A stretch of 55,191 nt of DNA from Scybalousia_A sp964639765 (GTDB taxonomy: Bacteria; Bacteroidota; Bacteroidia; Bacteroidales; P3). Under the pieces are notes generated by a model. That model did no database searches and was not told the DNA's origin. It saw nothing but the letters and a program-made list of their open reading frames with translations. This document shows, in pieces, positions 26,012-35,516 of the stretch. The stretch's first letter is position 1. Each line of letters begins with the position of its first letter. The stretch is from NCBI GenBank assembly GCA_964639765.1, contig CAZXEN010000011.1:1-55191 (forward strand), read 5' to 3'. The position numbers and the translations under genes were made by a program.

Positions 26012-26725
26012 CTATTCCAATTTGATTCCTTCTGTTATTTTGGCAGAATCTGGAATCTGAAAATCAAAATACCTGCTTGTAGCCTCTGCATCATATTTTA
26101 TATTTGAAAAAATCTGACGGCGGATAATAGTATCGTTGCTTGCAGTATAAGTTATTTCTGTTATGTTCTGAGGAAACATAAAACGGGGTAAAGAAATGTA
26201 ATCCTGATAATATATTTTTTTGTTTTCTATGCTGTCTTTGTTGAAATAACCACAGTATATCGGTCTGTCATCTTGATAAACCATTATTATTTTTGATATT
26301 TCCGGGTGAGAAGATTTTGGCAAATAGGTCCTTATTGTACGAGTGGAGTCTTTTTCTTGCGAAGAAACGTAAAAACCTAACGAAGACAAGCCCAAATCAT
26401 ATCTTTCGTTGGAAGAAAATATTGCCAAGATTTCGTTTTTGCTGCTTTGTGAGGGAGAAACTGTTGCCCACGCTGTGTTCTCTTGTGGAAAGTACGAAGA
26501 AACTTCTCCCAAAGAATTGGTAATGGTAATTATTTCCTGAGGTTTCAGAATATGTGTTACAAGTTTTCCATTGGTCTGGTAACAGATTTCTTTCTTGATT
26601 GTAAGCACTTGATTATTCACAAGCTGTTGTATTGTTACGTCTGCCTGAATTCTGTTCTGTGAATGCAGGGGAGCAAAAAAGAAAAGCACGAAAGAAAACA
26701 AATATATCTTAAAGTCTGTTTTCAT
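26012..26725 (-). CDS. Exported protein, possibly LolA-like
   Basis: This protein of about 237 residues has a signal peptide (LYLFSFVLFFFAPLHSQ region). The body is predicted all-beta: VTIQQLVNNQVLTIKKEICYQ, then LVTHILKPQEIITITN and AWATVSPSQSSKNEILAIFS. The fold pattern resembles LolA/outer-membrane lipoprotein carrier proteins, but I see no diagnostic motif. I start it at the ATG at 26725; the longer frame begins with TTG. It is 13 bases before yidD on the same strand. Confidence 0.6.
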   Translation of the reverse strand: MKTDFKIYLFSFVLFFFAPLHSQNRIQADVTIQQLVNNQVLTIKKEICYQTNGKLVTHILKPQEIITITNSLGEVSSYFPQENTAWATVSPSQSSKNEILAIFSSNERYDLGLSSLGFYVSSQEKDSTRTIRTYLPKSSHPEISKIIMVYQDDRPIYCGYFNKDSIENKKIYYQDYISLPRFMFPQNITEITYTASNDTIIRRQIFSNIKYDAEATSRYFDFQIPDSAKITEGIKLE

Positions 26726-26764
26726 TTCGTGCTTTTTTGTTGTCAATACCCGTCAATTAATCTA

Positions 26765-27196
26765 CTACATCCACATAAAGTAGTTTGAATTACCGCAGTA
26801 GCGACCTATGTTGCCATCCACTCCATCTATTATCAAAACGATGAAGTCAATTAGTGGAACAACGCCAAAGATACCACAACAAGTAATACCATAGTAGAAC
26901 CACATTAAGTTTGAACTGCCTAAATACATTCTATGGATTCCAATACCTCCAAGAAAAAAGTCCAAAACTGCAGCAACAACCCAGTTTTTCCCTGATCCTC
27001 CTCTCATCATCGCCATATCAGAGTTTAGATTTATGTTCAATGTGTTCAATGATGACAAATCCATATTGTCAAAACTTAGTTCAGTTGCTTGATTAAAAGC
27101 GTTGTCTATAGCAACATTGTCTAATTCATACTTGTCTGCAAATGTCAAGGAAACCATTCCAAACAAAGCAAACATGCAAACGAATAACTTCTTCAT
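26765..27196 (-). CDS. TM2 domain protein with signal peptide
   Basis: The protein has 143 residues. A signal peptide (MKKLFVCMFALFGMVSLTFA) is followed by a polar stretch (21-66) and a TM2 domain at about 70-123. The domain has AAVLDFFLGGIGIHRMYLGS and a second helix with VVPLIDFIVLIIDG. TM2 proteins are small two-helix membrane proteins of unclear function. It leads a leftward gene group through the LolA-like gene, yidD, the two PGLG paralogues and folK. Confidence 0.85.
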   Translation of the reverse strand: MKKLFVCMFALFGMVSLTFADKYELDNVAIDNAFNQATELSFDNMDLSSLNTLNINLNSDMAMMRGGSGKNWVVAAVLDFFLGGIGIHRMYLGSSNLMWFYYGITCCGIFGVVPLIDFIVLIIDGVDGNIGRYCGNSNYFMWM

Positions 27197-27281
27197 AGAT
27201 GTGTGTGTTTTTTTATCATGCAGGTTACATAGCAAACAAAACAGTAAGAGACGAACCCGCTTTATCCCTTAAAATTTTCTG

Positions 27282-27289
27282 CAAAAGTA
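27282..27289 (-). promoter_or_regulatory. -7 element of the TM2-yidD-folK gene group
   Basis: The minus strand has TACTTTTG followed by CAG, about 85 bases before the TM2 ATG. No TTG is visible at -33. Confidence 0.45.
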
Positions 27290-27330
27290 AGAAAAAATGT
27301 TTTATTACAGATTTTTTTTGGCAAAGAATT

Positions 27331-28230
27331 TTATTTCCTGCTTTTCTTTTTTATCAGGTTTATTCCCGAAAGGGTAATCAAAATCACCGAGGACAAGACA
27401 AGAAATATACCTGTCAACAACCGTAATGTAAGACTTCCGTTAAAAACACAAAGACTTATGACTACAGCAGTAACAGGTTCCAATGCTCCCATAATAGCTG
27501 TGGGTGTGGAACCGATCTTTGGAATAGCGATGTTAAGAAAGGTCATTGCTATGATTGTAGGCACAACAGCCAGAAAAACAAACCACGATAAGGAATAAAT
27601 ATTTTGTATCGGCATAATATGATTCTGCGCATTGAACCATGAAAAGATGAAAACACATACTGCAGCAAAGGACATTATATAAAAAGTCATTTTAAACGGA
27701 TTGAGTTTTATCTTTGTACGATTGACTATTACTATATAGACCGCATAAGTCAAAGAAGAAAGAAGGACCAATACAACTCCTGCTGTTGAGAGTCTTATTC
27801 CTCCTTCTCCCTGATACAAAAGGGCTATTCCAAAAATACTTAAAAATATGGAAATAACCGTAAAAAGAGAAGCCTTTTCTTTGTAAAACACCGCCATAAT
27901 AACTGCTACCATGACAGGATAGGAAAAAAGGATGGTGGAAGCAATTCCTGAATCCATATAATTAAAGGAAGAATACAAAGTCAATGCTGAAGCAGAAAAG
28001 ATAATTCCAAGAGAAGACAGTACTTTAAATTCAAACATGGAAATCCTAAAGCTTTCTTTCTGCAGCAAAAGAATAACTCCCAGCAATATTACTGCAAAAA
28101 CAAAACGATAAAAGATAACACTCGAAGGATTGTATCCTTCCTTATATAAAAACAATGCTCCTAATGGGTTTGTACCGTATGCAACTGCAGCAATTATTCC
28201 TGCAAAATAGCCTTGTAGTTTTGTATTCAT
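27331..28230 (-). CDS. EamA/DMT-family transporter
   Basis: This protein of about 299 residues has ten predicted membrane helices in two EamA halves. The start MNTKLQGYFAGIIAAVAYGT and NPLGALFLYKEGYNPSSVIFYR is typical of drug/metabolite transporters in Bacteroidetes. Near the end, GALEPVTAVVISLCVFNGSLT is the second-half signature. The substrate is unknown. I start at ATG 28230, which fits the family N-terminus; an ATG at 28260 is also in frame. Confidence 0.88.
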   Translation of the reverse strand: MNTKLQGYFAGIIAAVAYGTNPLGALFLYKEGYNPSSVIFYRFVFAVILLGVILLLQKESFRISMFEFKVLSSLGIIFSASALTLYSSFNYMDSGIASTILFSYPVMVAVIMAVFYKEKASLFTVISIFLSIFGIALLYQGEGGIRLSTAGVVLVLLSSLTYAVYIVIVNRTKIKLNPFKMTFYIMSFAAVCVFIFSWFNAQNHIMPIQNIYSLSWFVFLAVVPTIIAMTFLNIAIPKIGSTPTAIMGALEPVTAVVISLCVFNGSLTLRLLTGIFLVLSSVILITLSGINLIKKKSRK

Positions 28231-28338
28231 AAAAGTTTTTTCAGTTTTCTTGTATTGCATATTAACGAAGATTGTCTTGTTTTATTCTTTTCCAAAGAGC
28301 ATCAGGAAAGATTTTTTTTATAAGTTTTTGAAAGAGGA

Positions 28339-28370
28339 TTTGTATATAAAACAAAAAAATACTACTTTTG
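28339..28370 (+). promoter_or_regulatory. Promoter of the 1398-residue T9SS cargo gene
   Basis: TTTG (28339-28342), then 20 bases, then TACTTTTG (28363-28370). This is a full Bacteroidetes promoter 18 bases before the ATG, so the leader is very short. Confidence 0.75.
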
Positions 28371-28388
28371 TGCTTTAATATATAATGT

Positions 28389-31300
28389 ATGAAGAATAAA
28401 GTTTTGTATCTTTTGTTTCTGCTTTTCCTTTTGATGAATACAACATTCATTATCGGGCAAAATAGTCTTCATTTTGAAAAGAATGCTGGACAATGGAAAG
28501 ATACCGTTCTCTACAAAGCAAAATTCAAGGAGGGGAATATTTACATTAGAAATGACAGAATAAGTGTTCTGATAAAAGACAGCAACAATACATCTTTCCA
28601 TCCTCACACAAACAGGGACAAAACAGAACGATATTCCATCTTTTCCCTTAAACCTTTAAATGCGAATACCTCAAATATAAAGGAGAAAAACAAAATAGAT
28701 TTCTACACAAATTACTTTATCGGCAACGACAGACAACAACATTTCTCCAGAGTCCCTTCTTTTAACACAATAATATATGAAAATATCTACAATAACATAG
28801 ACTGGGAGATTTCTTCTGAGGGAGATTTTGTAAAACATACTTTTGTTGTGCATCCGTTTGGCAAAGTTGAAGACATAAAAGTTGAATACGTCGGAGCAGA
28901 AAGTGTAGAAATAAAAAACGGACAGCTTCATATCAAAACAAAGCATGGAGAAATAATAGAACAAGCTCCTTATGTCATACAAAACAAAGACGGTGTGCTA
29001 AAGGAAATAAGAGGAAAATATTCAACAGATAAAAACATTGTAACATATATTGTAGAAGATTACGACAAGACAACAGATTTGCTGATAGATCCTGGTCTTG
29101 TTTTCTCCACTTATTCTGGTTCTCATTCCGATACTTGGGGAATGACTTCCTGTTTTGATGAACAGGGAAGAATAATAAGTGGCGGCATTATAGCAGGAGA
29201 TGTCTATCCTTTAACAGAAGGAGCATACGACGATACTTATGACGGTGCTTGGGATTGTGTTTTTACAAAATACAACGAAGATGCTTCTTCGCCAGTGTTT
29301 TCTACTTTTCTTGGAGGAACAAAAGGAGAAATGCCCCACAGTATGACTGTAAACAACAACGGAGAGCTTGTTGTTTTAGGAACAACAGGCAGTCCCGGTT
29401 TTCCTGCTTCAGACAATGCGTTCCAGCCAAATCTGAATGGAGGAGAAAGTTTTATTTATGAAAGTTCTATTGATTACTCTTTGGGATCAGATATTTTTAT
29501 TACCTGTTTTACTCCTTCCGGAGATTCAATTATTGCTTCCACTTTCTTGGGTGGAAGTGGCAATGACGGAGTTAATTTTAAAAATTACTATGGTTCAGAT
29601 GTTCATATTCTATATGACGGCAACGATTCCTTGTATGCAAATTATGGGGATATAGCACGAGGAGAAATTATCACAGACAAAGACAACAACGTCTATATTT
29701 CAAGTTGTACATTTTCCAATGATTTTCCTGTAAGCACAGGAGCTTATCAAAACACCAGCAAAGGAAAACAGGAAGCCATAGCTGTAAAATTAGACAGAGA
29801 TTTATCTACTTTGCTGTATTCAACATATATTGGAGGAACAGACAATGATGCCGCTTATTCCATAGATTTAGATTCAACAAACCGTGCTTATATTACTGGA
29901 GGTACAACCTCAGCAGATTTTCCCACAACACCAAATGCCTACAACACAACATACAATGGTGGAACCGTAGATGCTTTTCTTTGTGTCCTTTCTGCTGACG
30001 GAACATTATTGGAACAGTCTACTTTTTTTGGTTCTTCAGAATATGACCAATCGTTTTTTGTTCGCTTGGACAACGAATACTGTCCTTATATCTTCGGACA
30101 AACAAAAGCAAGCGGGAATACATTAGTCAACAATGTAACATACAGTATTCCTAACAGCGGACAGTTTGTTGCCAAGTTTTCTCCTGAGCTTGACACCCTG
30201 AAATGGAGTACTGTGTTCGGTTCTGGAGACGGTCTTGTAAATATATCTCCTTCCGGATTTGCAATAGATGTATGTGGAAGAATATATTGTGCAGGCTGGG
30301 GACGAATTTTCAAATATATGAAAAGCACTTTGGGTTATGCTTCCTTGGGAACAGAAAACCTGCAGACAACTGCAAATGCTTTTTCTTCCATAACAGATGG
30401 TCAGGATTTTTATATTATGGCTTTGGAAGCTAATTCAACTGCTTTGAATTATGGAACTTTTTTTGGAGAAGTGAATTCTTCTGTTTCCATTGGAGTTGAT
30501 CATGTTGATGGAGGAACTTCACGTTTTGACAGATATGGAAACCTATATCAGACTATTTGTGCTTCATGCAGTGGAAGTCAAGGGCTTCCTACAAGTCCAA
30601 ATGCTTTCAGTTCCACCAACAATTCTTCAAACTGCAACATGGGTTCCCTGAAATTTGAAGTCAATAATGATTTTGCTGTTGCAAATTTCGGTATTCCAAA
30701 ACCTCATTGCAAAAACACCGAGCTGAGCTTTCAGAATTTTTCCCGTGGAGACAGTTTTCTTTGGGACTTTGGAGACGGAACACTATCAACTCTCCAAAAT
30801 CCTGTCCATACATATCAACAAAGCGGATTATATACTGTAAAACTTGTTGCAAATATAGAGAATGGCTGCAGGCTAAGTGATTCCATAACAAAAAATGTTC
30901 TTGTTCTTGGGGACACATCTTACTATATAGACAGTTTAAACAAGTGTTCCTCCGTTCCTGTTCAAGTAGGTTTGGACTTTTTCTACAATGTGGACAACAG
31001 CGTTACCTATTCCTGGTATCCAAACGATATGCTTTCAGATTCCAATATTGTCAATCCTTATTATTATGGTACAGAACCTGTTCTTTTACGTCTTATAATC
31101 AGCAGCAATGGCTGTAGGGATACAATATATCAATATGTTGGCATATACAATGTTTTCGATATTCCTGCAGATACTCTTCATTTTTGCTCACTTCCTTATG
31201 AATACACCATACCATCACAAGAAAACACACAGATAAAAGCATCATTTTTCAGGGATTTTCACATAGAAGAACCCATATCAAACGGGGAAATCACAATAAA

Positions 31301-32585
31301 TGACACATCCCGCTATCTTTTTGTACGCTATACAAAGGATAATTGTATTAGCACAGACAGTATTTACCTTGATTACATCGGTTATGATTTTGAGCTACAG
31401 ACTGTTTCTACTGGATGCTCACAAGATAATAATGGTTCTGCGAAGGTTGTTTCCCATACTTTCCCGTCTTTACAGCATTATCAATGGTCCTGTTCTTCTT
31501 TGGATACCAATGAAGTTGAAGGGCTTTATGTAGGCACCTACACGATAAAACTTACAGATGCCGACGGTTGTTCTTTATTGAAAACATTCACTATTGATTC
31601 CTATAATTCGTTTGGTGTTGATATTGAAAAAACAGACAACACATGTGAAGGAATAAACAACGGGCAAATAATATTTCATGTAAATGGAGGATTGGTTCCT
31701 TACAACGTTATTCTAAATGGAGTATCCGCAGACACAATAGTTGAAAATCTTGCTCCCGACACCTACTCTTACAACATAGAGGACAACACTGGCTGTGCCA
31801 TAAGCGGAGAAATAGAAATAAAATCCTCGGATACTCTTTACCTAAGTCTGGAAAGCACTCTCAACAACTGCTTGTCGGGTTGCTCGGCTCAAATAACAAG
31901 CACGGCTACAGGAGGAAATCCTCCGTATTCCTATGCTTGGAGCAATGGAGAATCAACAAAGGATATCCATGATGTCTGCAATGGCTACTACTTTTTGGAG
32001 ATTACAGACCAGAACAATTGCAAAGTCTCCGCAAATACAGAAGTTACAAACATAAATATCTTCGAAAACTTTGAGGCATGGGCAGATGATTACAATGTAT
32101 ATGACGGAGCTACGGTAAATCTTTTTGCCACAGACATAGAAGGTCTGAAATATCAATGGACGCCGTCAAGCAATCTTTCTTCTCCCTCTTCCTCTTCCAC
32201 CTCGGCAACAGTGTATGAGACAACGGACTTCAACGTCTTTGCCACAGACAACAAAGGCTGCTCAAAAGATGCCGTCGTTCATATAGAAGTGGAGTTCGTC
32301 AATTGTGGAGAACCTAATATTTTCGTGCCGAATGCTTTTACTCCTAACGGAGACGGAGTAAATGACGTTGTGAAAGTTACAGGGGATTATATTGCATCTG
32401 TTGATTTTGCGATATACGATCGTTGGGGTGAGAAAGTTTTTTCAACAAACAACAGCGATGAGGCTTGGGACGGAACGTTCAGAGGAAAGATTTGTCAATC
32501 AGGAGTTTATTTCTATAAACTGCAAGTAAAATGTGAGGGAGGCAAGACTTTTGTGAAAGGTGGAGATATAACTCTTATAAGGTAG
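28389..32585 (+). CDS. Large T9SS type B cargo protein (SBBP, PKD, SprB-like repeats, CHU_C)
   Basis: This 1398-residue exported protein has a signal peptide at 1-24 (FIIGQ). Residues 230-700 contain beta-propeller type repeats such as FLGGTKGEMPHSMTVNNNG and YIGGTDNDAAYSIDLDSTN (SBBP-like). A PKD domain lies near 770-850 (SFLWDFGDGTLSTLQNPVHT). SprB-like repeats follow (GGNPPYSYAWSNGESTKDI). The C-terminus is the gliding-type CHU_C domain (FVPNAFTPNGDGVNDVVKV, WDGTFRGKICQSGVYFYKLQ). CHU_C-like ends direct secretion through the T9SS and surface attachment. The binding target is unknown. Confidence 0.9.
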   Translation: MKNKVLYLLFLLFLLMNTTFIIGQNSLHFEKNAGQWKDTVLYKAKFKEGNIYIRNDRISVLIKDSNNTSFHPHTNRDKTERYSIFSLKPLNANTSNIKEKNKIDFYTNYFIGNDRQQHFSRVPSFNTIIYENIYNNIDWEISSEGDFVKHTFVVHPFGKVEDIKVEYVGAESVEIKNGQLHIKTKHGEIIEQAPYVIQNKDGVLKEIRGKYSTDKNIVTYIVEDYDKTTDLLIDPGLVFSTYSGSHSDTWGMTSCFDEQGRIISGGIIAGDVYPLTEGAYDDTYDGAWDCVFTKYNEDASSPVFSTFLGGTKGEMPHSMTVNNNGELVVLGTTGSPGFPASDNAFQPNLNGGESFIYESSIDYSLGSDIFITCFTPSGDSIIASTFLGGSGNDGVNFKNYYGSDVHILYDGNDSLYANYGDIARGEIITDKDNNVYISSCTFSNDFPVSTGAYQNTSKGKQEAIAVKLDRDLSTLLYSTYIGGTDNDAAYSIDLDSTNRAYITGGTTSADFPTTPNAYNTTYNGGTVDAFLCVLSADGTLLEQSTFFGSSEYDQSFFVRLDNEYCPYIFGQTKASGNTLVNNVTYSIPNSGQFVAKFSPELDTLKWSTVFGSGDGLVNISPSGFAIDVCGRIYCAGWGRIFKYMKSTLGYASLGTENLQTTANAFSSITDGQDFYIMALEANSTALNYGTFFGEVNSSVSIGVDHVDGGTSRFDRYGNLYQTICASCSGSQGLPTSPNAFSSTNNSSNCNMGSLKFEVNNDFAVANFGIPKPHCKNTELSFQNFSRGDSFLWDFGDGTLSTLQNPVHTYQQSGLYTVKLVANIENGCRLSDSITKNVLVLGDTSYYIDSLNKCSSVPVQVGLDFFYNVDNSVTYSWYPNDMLSDSNIVNPYYYGTEPVLLRLIISSNGCRDTIYQYVGIYNVFDIPADTLHFCSLPYEYTIPSQENTQIKASFFRDFHIEEPISNGEITINDTSRYLFVRYTKDNCISTDSIYLDYIGYDFELQTVSTGCSQDNNGSAKVVSHTFPSLQHYQWSCSSLDTNEVEGLYVGTYTIKLTDADGCSLLKTFTIDSYNSFGVDIEKTDNTCEGINNGQIIFHVNGGLVPYNVILNGVSADTIVENLAPDTYSYNIEDNTGCAISGEIEIKSSDTLYLSLESTLNNCLSGCSAQITSTATGGNPPYSYAWSNGESTKDIHDVCNGYYFLEITDQNNCKVSANTEVTNINIFENFEAWADDYNVYDGATVNLFATDIEGLKYQWTPSSNLSSPSSSSTSATVYETTDFNVFATDNKGCSKDAVVHIEVEFVNCGEPNIFVPNAFTPNGDGVNDVVKVTGDYIASVDFAIYDRWGEKVFSTNNSDEAWDGTFRGKICQSGVYFYKLQVKCEGGKTFVKGGDITLIR

Positions 32586-32599
32586 GAAACAAAGACAAG

Positions 32600-33241
32600 A
32601 TGAAAGGAAGACAAAAATACTATGTAGTCTGGGTGGGAAGGAAGACAGGTATCTTCTCCTCATGGCAGGAATGCAAGGAAAGCGTGGAAAAATTTGAAAA
32701 TGCAAAATACAAATCCTTCGACACCCTGGAAGAAGCAAAGGAAGCCCTGTCCATAGTCGGCTATAATTTTCTTGAACACAAGAAAGAAAAGCCTAAAATC
32801 CTGAACAAAAGCAATGCACTTCTTTCCGCTCAGCTTCCCATTATTGATGCTCTCTGCACAGATGCTGCCTGCAGCGGCAATCCGGGGGAAATGGAATATC
32901 AGGGAGTTTATATCAAGACAGGAAAACGGCTTTTTCACTATTATTCTCCAATAGGCACAAACAATATAGGTGAATTTCTCGGTCTTGTCCATGGTCTTTC
33001 CTACCTGAAACGCCACGGTTACAAACAACCTCTTTACACCGACAGCGTCAATGCAATAAAATGGGTCAAAGAAAAGAAATGCAGGACAAAACTTCCCTTG
33101 AATGACAGGACAGAAAAACTGTTTGACTACATACACCGTGCAGAACTGTGGCTGCAAACCAACACCTACACAACCCAAATCCTTAAATGGGACACCGAAC
33201 ACTGGGGAGAAATACCGGCAGATTTCAACAGGAAAAAATAA
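32600..33241 (+). CDS. Ribonuclease H with N-terminal viroplasmin domain
   Basis: This 213-residue protein combines a caulimovirus viroplasmin/RNase H1 N-terminal domain (residues 6-52, YYVVWVGRKTGIFSSWQECK) that binds RNA-DNA hybrids with an RNase HI domain. All four catalytic acids are visible: Asp88 (CTDAACSGNPG), Glu125 (NNIGEF), Asp148 (YTDSV) and Asp208 (ADFNRK). It degrades RNA in RNA-DNA hybrids in the cytoplasm. It starts 14 bases after the T9SS cargo gene and may be co-transcribed with it. Confidence 0.93.
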   Translation: MKGRQKYYVVWVGRKTGIFSSWQECKESVEKFENAKYKSFDTLEEAKEALSIVGYNFLEHKKEKPKILNKSNALLSAQLPIIDALCTDAACSGNPGEMEYQGVYIKTGKRLFHYYSPIGTNNIGEFLGLVHGLSYLKRHGYKQPLYTDSVNAIKWVKEKKCRTKLPLNDRTEKLFDYIHRAELWLQTNTYTTQILKWDTEHWGEIPADFNRKK

Positions 33242-33255
33242 GTCTTGATGCTGTT

Positions 33256-33363
33256 AAAAAAAGAGTTGGATTTCAGAAAAAAAGATCAAGACTTTTTTCG
33301 TAAAAACCAACTCTTTATACCCTGAAATCTTGATGTTTTTTTGCAAAATCCTGATGTTTTTTC
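33256..33363. repeat. A-tract/word/T-tract array between convergent genes (site E)
   Basis: A-tracts begin at 33256, 33277, 33302, 33325 and 33345. The cores are GAGTTGGA, GATCAAGAC, CCAACTC, TCTTGATG and TCCTGATG. GAGTTGG and CCAACTC can pair across about 40 bases, so it may also work as a two-way terminator for the RNase H and MFS genes. A stray core GTCTTGATG lies at 33242-33250. Confidence 0.7.
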
Positions 33364-33394
33364 AGCAAGCAAAAACAAGCTATTTCAGTTCGCT

Positions 33395-34576
33395 TTAGTC
33401 TATTCGTGTTTTTTGGAACAAATGTCTTGTCTGCATAATATAGAACGTAAGACCCAAGACATGCATCACTGCAATAACCGCAAAGGCAACACTGTAACCT
33501 AAATGTTCTGCCACAAAACCTCCTAAGAGTATGCCTATTCCCACTCCCATGTCCCAAGATGTAAGAAGTGTGGAGTTGGCTGTTCCTCTTTCGTTGTGTC
33601 TTGCTATTTTTACTATCATGTTTTGGAAGGCCGGATACATGTGACCATTGCCCAAGCCTATCAAAATCGCAGAAAGATAGTAGACAAAGGAAGAATGTAT
33701 GAACGCAAAACTAAGATAGCCTATGGTGGAAATAACTATTCCTACAAAAGCATTGTGAGTCAGCCGTCCTTCTTTCAGGGCTTTGTTGCCTTGAAGACGA
33801 GAAAGGATAAGACCAATTGAAAGCAGCATGAAATAGGTCCCTGTTCCAGAGGTGATATTCAGAACTTCTTTGCTGTATATAGCCAGATAATTGCTTAACA
33901 CTCCATAACACAAACTGAAAAACGCCATGTTCACAGCCAAAAACCAGCCTCTTGTAAGGAAAAACCTGTCCAATGAAATTTTGCTTGTATTCTTTACCAG
34001 CTCTCTCTGAGGAATATTTACAGAATAGGAAGCCATTAATCCAATGCAAGCAAATATCACGGCAATCCAAAAAAGAATATCAAAATTATGAGTGTATCTA
34101 TAGACAAAAATTCCTACTGTCGGTGCTATGGCAGAAGCTATATTGTTGCTAAGTCCATAAAAACCTATTCCTTCATTTCTCCTTGAAGAAGGCAGAACAT
34201 CTATCGCAACCGTGCTGTTAACAACCGTGCTTGCCCCAAAAGGAGCTCCGTGCAAAGTTCTTATGATTGTAAAAAGAAGCAAAGAACTTGCCAAGAGATA
34301 GCCTGTGAAAAAGACTGCATAAACGAAGAAACACAGTATCAAGACCTTCTTTCTGTTGAAAGTATCCACGATATAACCGCTGAAAGGTCTGAAAAGCAGA
34401 GCAGTAACAACATAACCAGACAACACCAGACCAATAACATCTTTGCTCGCAGCAAAATGTTCGCTGAGATATATTGGCAATAAAGGCATAAGAATATAGA
34501 AAGCAAAAAACAAAGAGAAGTTTGCTGTCATCACTTTTATATATTCCTTGTTCCAAAGCTTGTCTTTATGCTCCAT
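33395..34576 (-). CDS. MFS transporter
   Basis: This 393-residue protein has about 12 predicted membrane helices. Its N-terminal half reads VMTANFSLFFAFYILMPLLP, then GLVLSGYVVTALLFRPFSGY with the conserved loop D-T-F-N-R-K-K after helix 2. It resembles the Bacteroidetes YfcJ/AraJ-like efflux members of the major facilitator superfamily. The substrate is unknown. It is convergent with RNase H. Confidence 0.9.
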   Translation of the reverse strand: MEHKDKLWNKEYIKVMTANFSLFFAFYILMPLLPIYLSEHFAASKDVIGLVLSGYVVTALLFRPFSGYIVDTFNRKKVLILCFFVYAVFFTGYLLASSLLLFTIIRTLHGAPFGASTVVNSTVAIDVLPSSRRNEGIGFYGLSNNIASAIAPTVGIFVYRYTHNFDILFWIAVIFACIGLMASYSVNIPQRELVKNTSKISLDRFFLTRGWFLAVNMAFFSLCYGVLSNYLAIYSKEVLNITSGTGTYFMLLSIGLILSRLQGNKALKEGRLTHNAFVGIVISTIGYLSFAFIHSSFVYYLSAILIGLGNGHMYPAFQNMIVKIARHNERGTANSTLLTSWDMGVGIGILLGGFVAEHLGYSVAFAVIAVMHVLGLTFYIMQTRHLFQKTRID

Positions 34577-34602
34577 ACACTAAATATTTGCCTCTTATAA
34601 AC

Positions 34603-34635
34603 AAAAAAACAGGAAACATCTTCTGGATGTTTCCT
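34603..34635 (-). terminator. Terminator after tRNA-Asn
   Basis: AGGAAACATC (34611-34620) and GATGTTTCCT (34626-34635) form a perfect 10-bp stem with a 5-base loop. On the minus strand it is followed by GTTTTTTTG. It stands 13 bases past the tRNA 3' end. Confidence 0.85.
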
Positions 34636-34647
34636 CTTTTCTCTTTG

Positions 34648-34721
34648 CGCTCCCACTAGGACTTGAACCTAGGACCCCATGATTAACAGTCATGTGCTCT
34701 AACCAACTGAGCTACGGAAGC
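34648..34721 (-). tRNA. tRNA-Asn (GTT anticodon)
   Basis: Read on the minus strand, all arms fold. The acceptor is GCTTCCG/TGGGAGC (two G-U pairs) and the D-arm contains GCTCAGTTGG. The anticodon stem CATGA/TCATG encloses loop CTGTTAA, with anticodon GTT. The T-arm is CTAGG/CCTAG around TTCAAGT. The discriminator is G and CCA is not encoded. A promoter and a terminator frame it. Confidence 0.96.
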
Positions 34722-34742
34722 GTGTTACTTTTAAAACGTTTG

Positions 34743-34773
34743 CAAAATTATATTGTTTTTTAATTCTGACCAA
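34743..34773 (-). promoter_or_regulatory. Promoter of tRNA-Asn
   Basis: The minus strand has TAATTTTG (34743-34750) and TTG (34771-34773) 20 bases upstream, 21 bases before the tRNA 5' end. Confidence 0.65.
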
Positions 34774-34932
34774 ATTTTTTTGATAAAAAAATAAGGATTT
34801 TTTTCTTTTAAGATTATAATTTATTGATAATAAAGTATTAGAACTGATAAAACCACTTGCAGCCAAACGTCTAATATCCTTTTTACAGACTTGGGAAACA
34901 AGGAGTCCAAGAGAGTTTTGGCTGTTTTTCTG

Positions 34933-34962
34933 TTGGAAAATCAAATTTTTATTATAACTTTG
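34933..34962 (+). promoter_or_regulatory. Promoter of the small membrane-protein gene
   Basis: TTG (34933-34935), 19 bases, then TAACTTTG (34955-34962), 25 bases before the ATG at 34988. Confidence 0.7.
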
Positions 34963-34987
34963 CAAGACCAAAATCAAATATACGACA

Positions 34988-35437
34988 ATGAAAGAATATT
35001 TAAACAGCTTGAAAACAATATGGCTCCTGACTTTTATCGCAAGCATTCTGGCTTTGGTGGTGGTTTGTCTGTATATATTCTCACCAATAGCGAATATAGG
35101 TTTCAAGAAAGAGTTTGTGCAGTATGCCTATGCAATACAGCTGATAACGGTTGTTGTTTCCTTGTTTATCAACAAAAGATACTCAAGACATCTACAAAAA
35201 ATAAAAGAAAAAGATTCATTAAACGAAAAACTTTCTGCCTATAAGAATCTTTATAAACGTACATTGGCTTTCTCTGTGCTTTTGTTTGCTGCTTCGTCTG
35301 TTGTCCTGCTTTTCACCAACTCAGCAGAATTTCTTGTTATTCCAATAGCCTTACTGCTGTTGTTGTTTCTTAAACGCCCTTATCTTATAAAACTGAAACT
35401 TGAACTTTCCCTATCAGACAAAGATGTAAATATTTAA
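34988..35437 (+). CDS. Small four-helix membrane protein, function unknown
   Basis: This 149-residue protein has four hydrophobic segments, at about 13-36 (FIASILALVVVCLYIFSPI), 45-64, 93-112 (FSVLLFAASSVVLLF) and 115-133 (LVIPIALLLLLFL). Basic loops lie between helices 2 and 3 (KRYSRHLQKIKEKDSL). I do not recognise a family. It has a clear promoter of its own and no operon partner. Confidence 0.75.
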   Translation: MKEYLNSLKTIWLLTFIASILALVVVCLYIFSPIANIGFKKEFVQYAYAIQLITVVVSLFINKRYSRHLQKIKEKDSLNEKLSAYKNLYKRTLAFSVLLFAASSVVLLFTNSAEFLVIPIALLLLLFLKRPYLIKLKLELSLSDKDVNI

Positions 35438-35516
35438 TGCGCAGGTATCTCATCTGCATTGAGGTATTTGCACTGCATACATTGAATTATTACTCTTCTG
35501 CAAAAAAAGGTTGTAC

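Noticed and set aside
28389..32585. Lateral transfer of the cargo gene by phage or transposon
   Set aside because: No integrase, transposase or target duplication is seen around it, and base composition is like its neighbours.
34699..35106. 135-codon minus-strand frame
   Set aside because: It overlaps tRNA-Asn and the membrane-protein gene, and has no family features.
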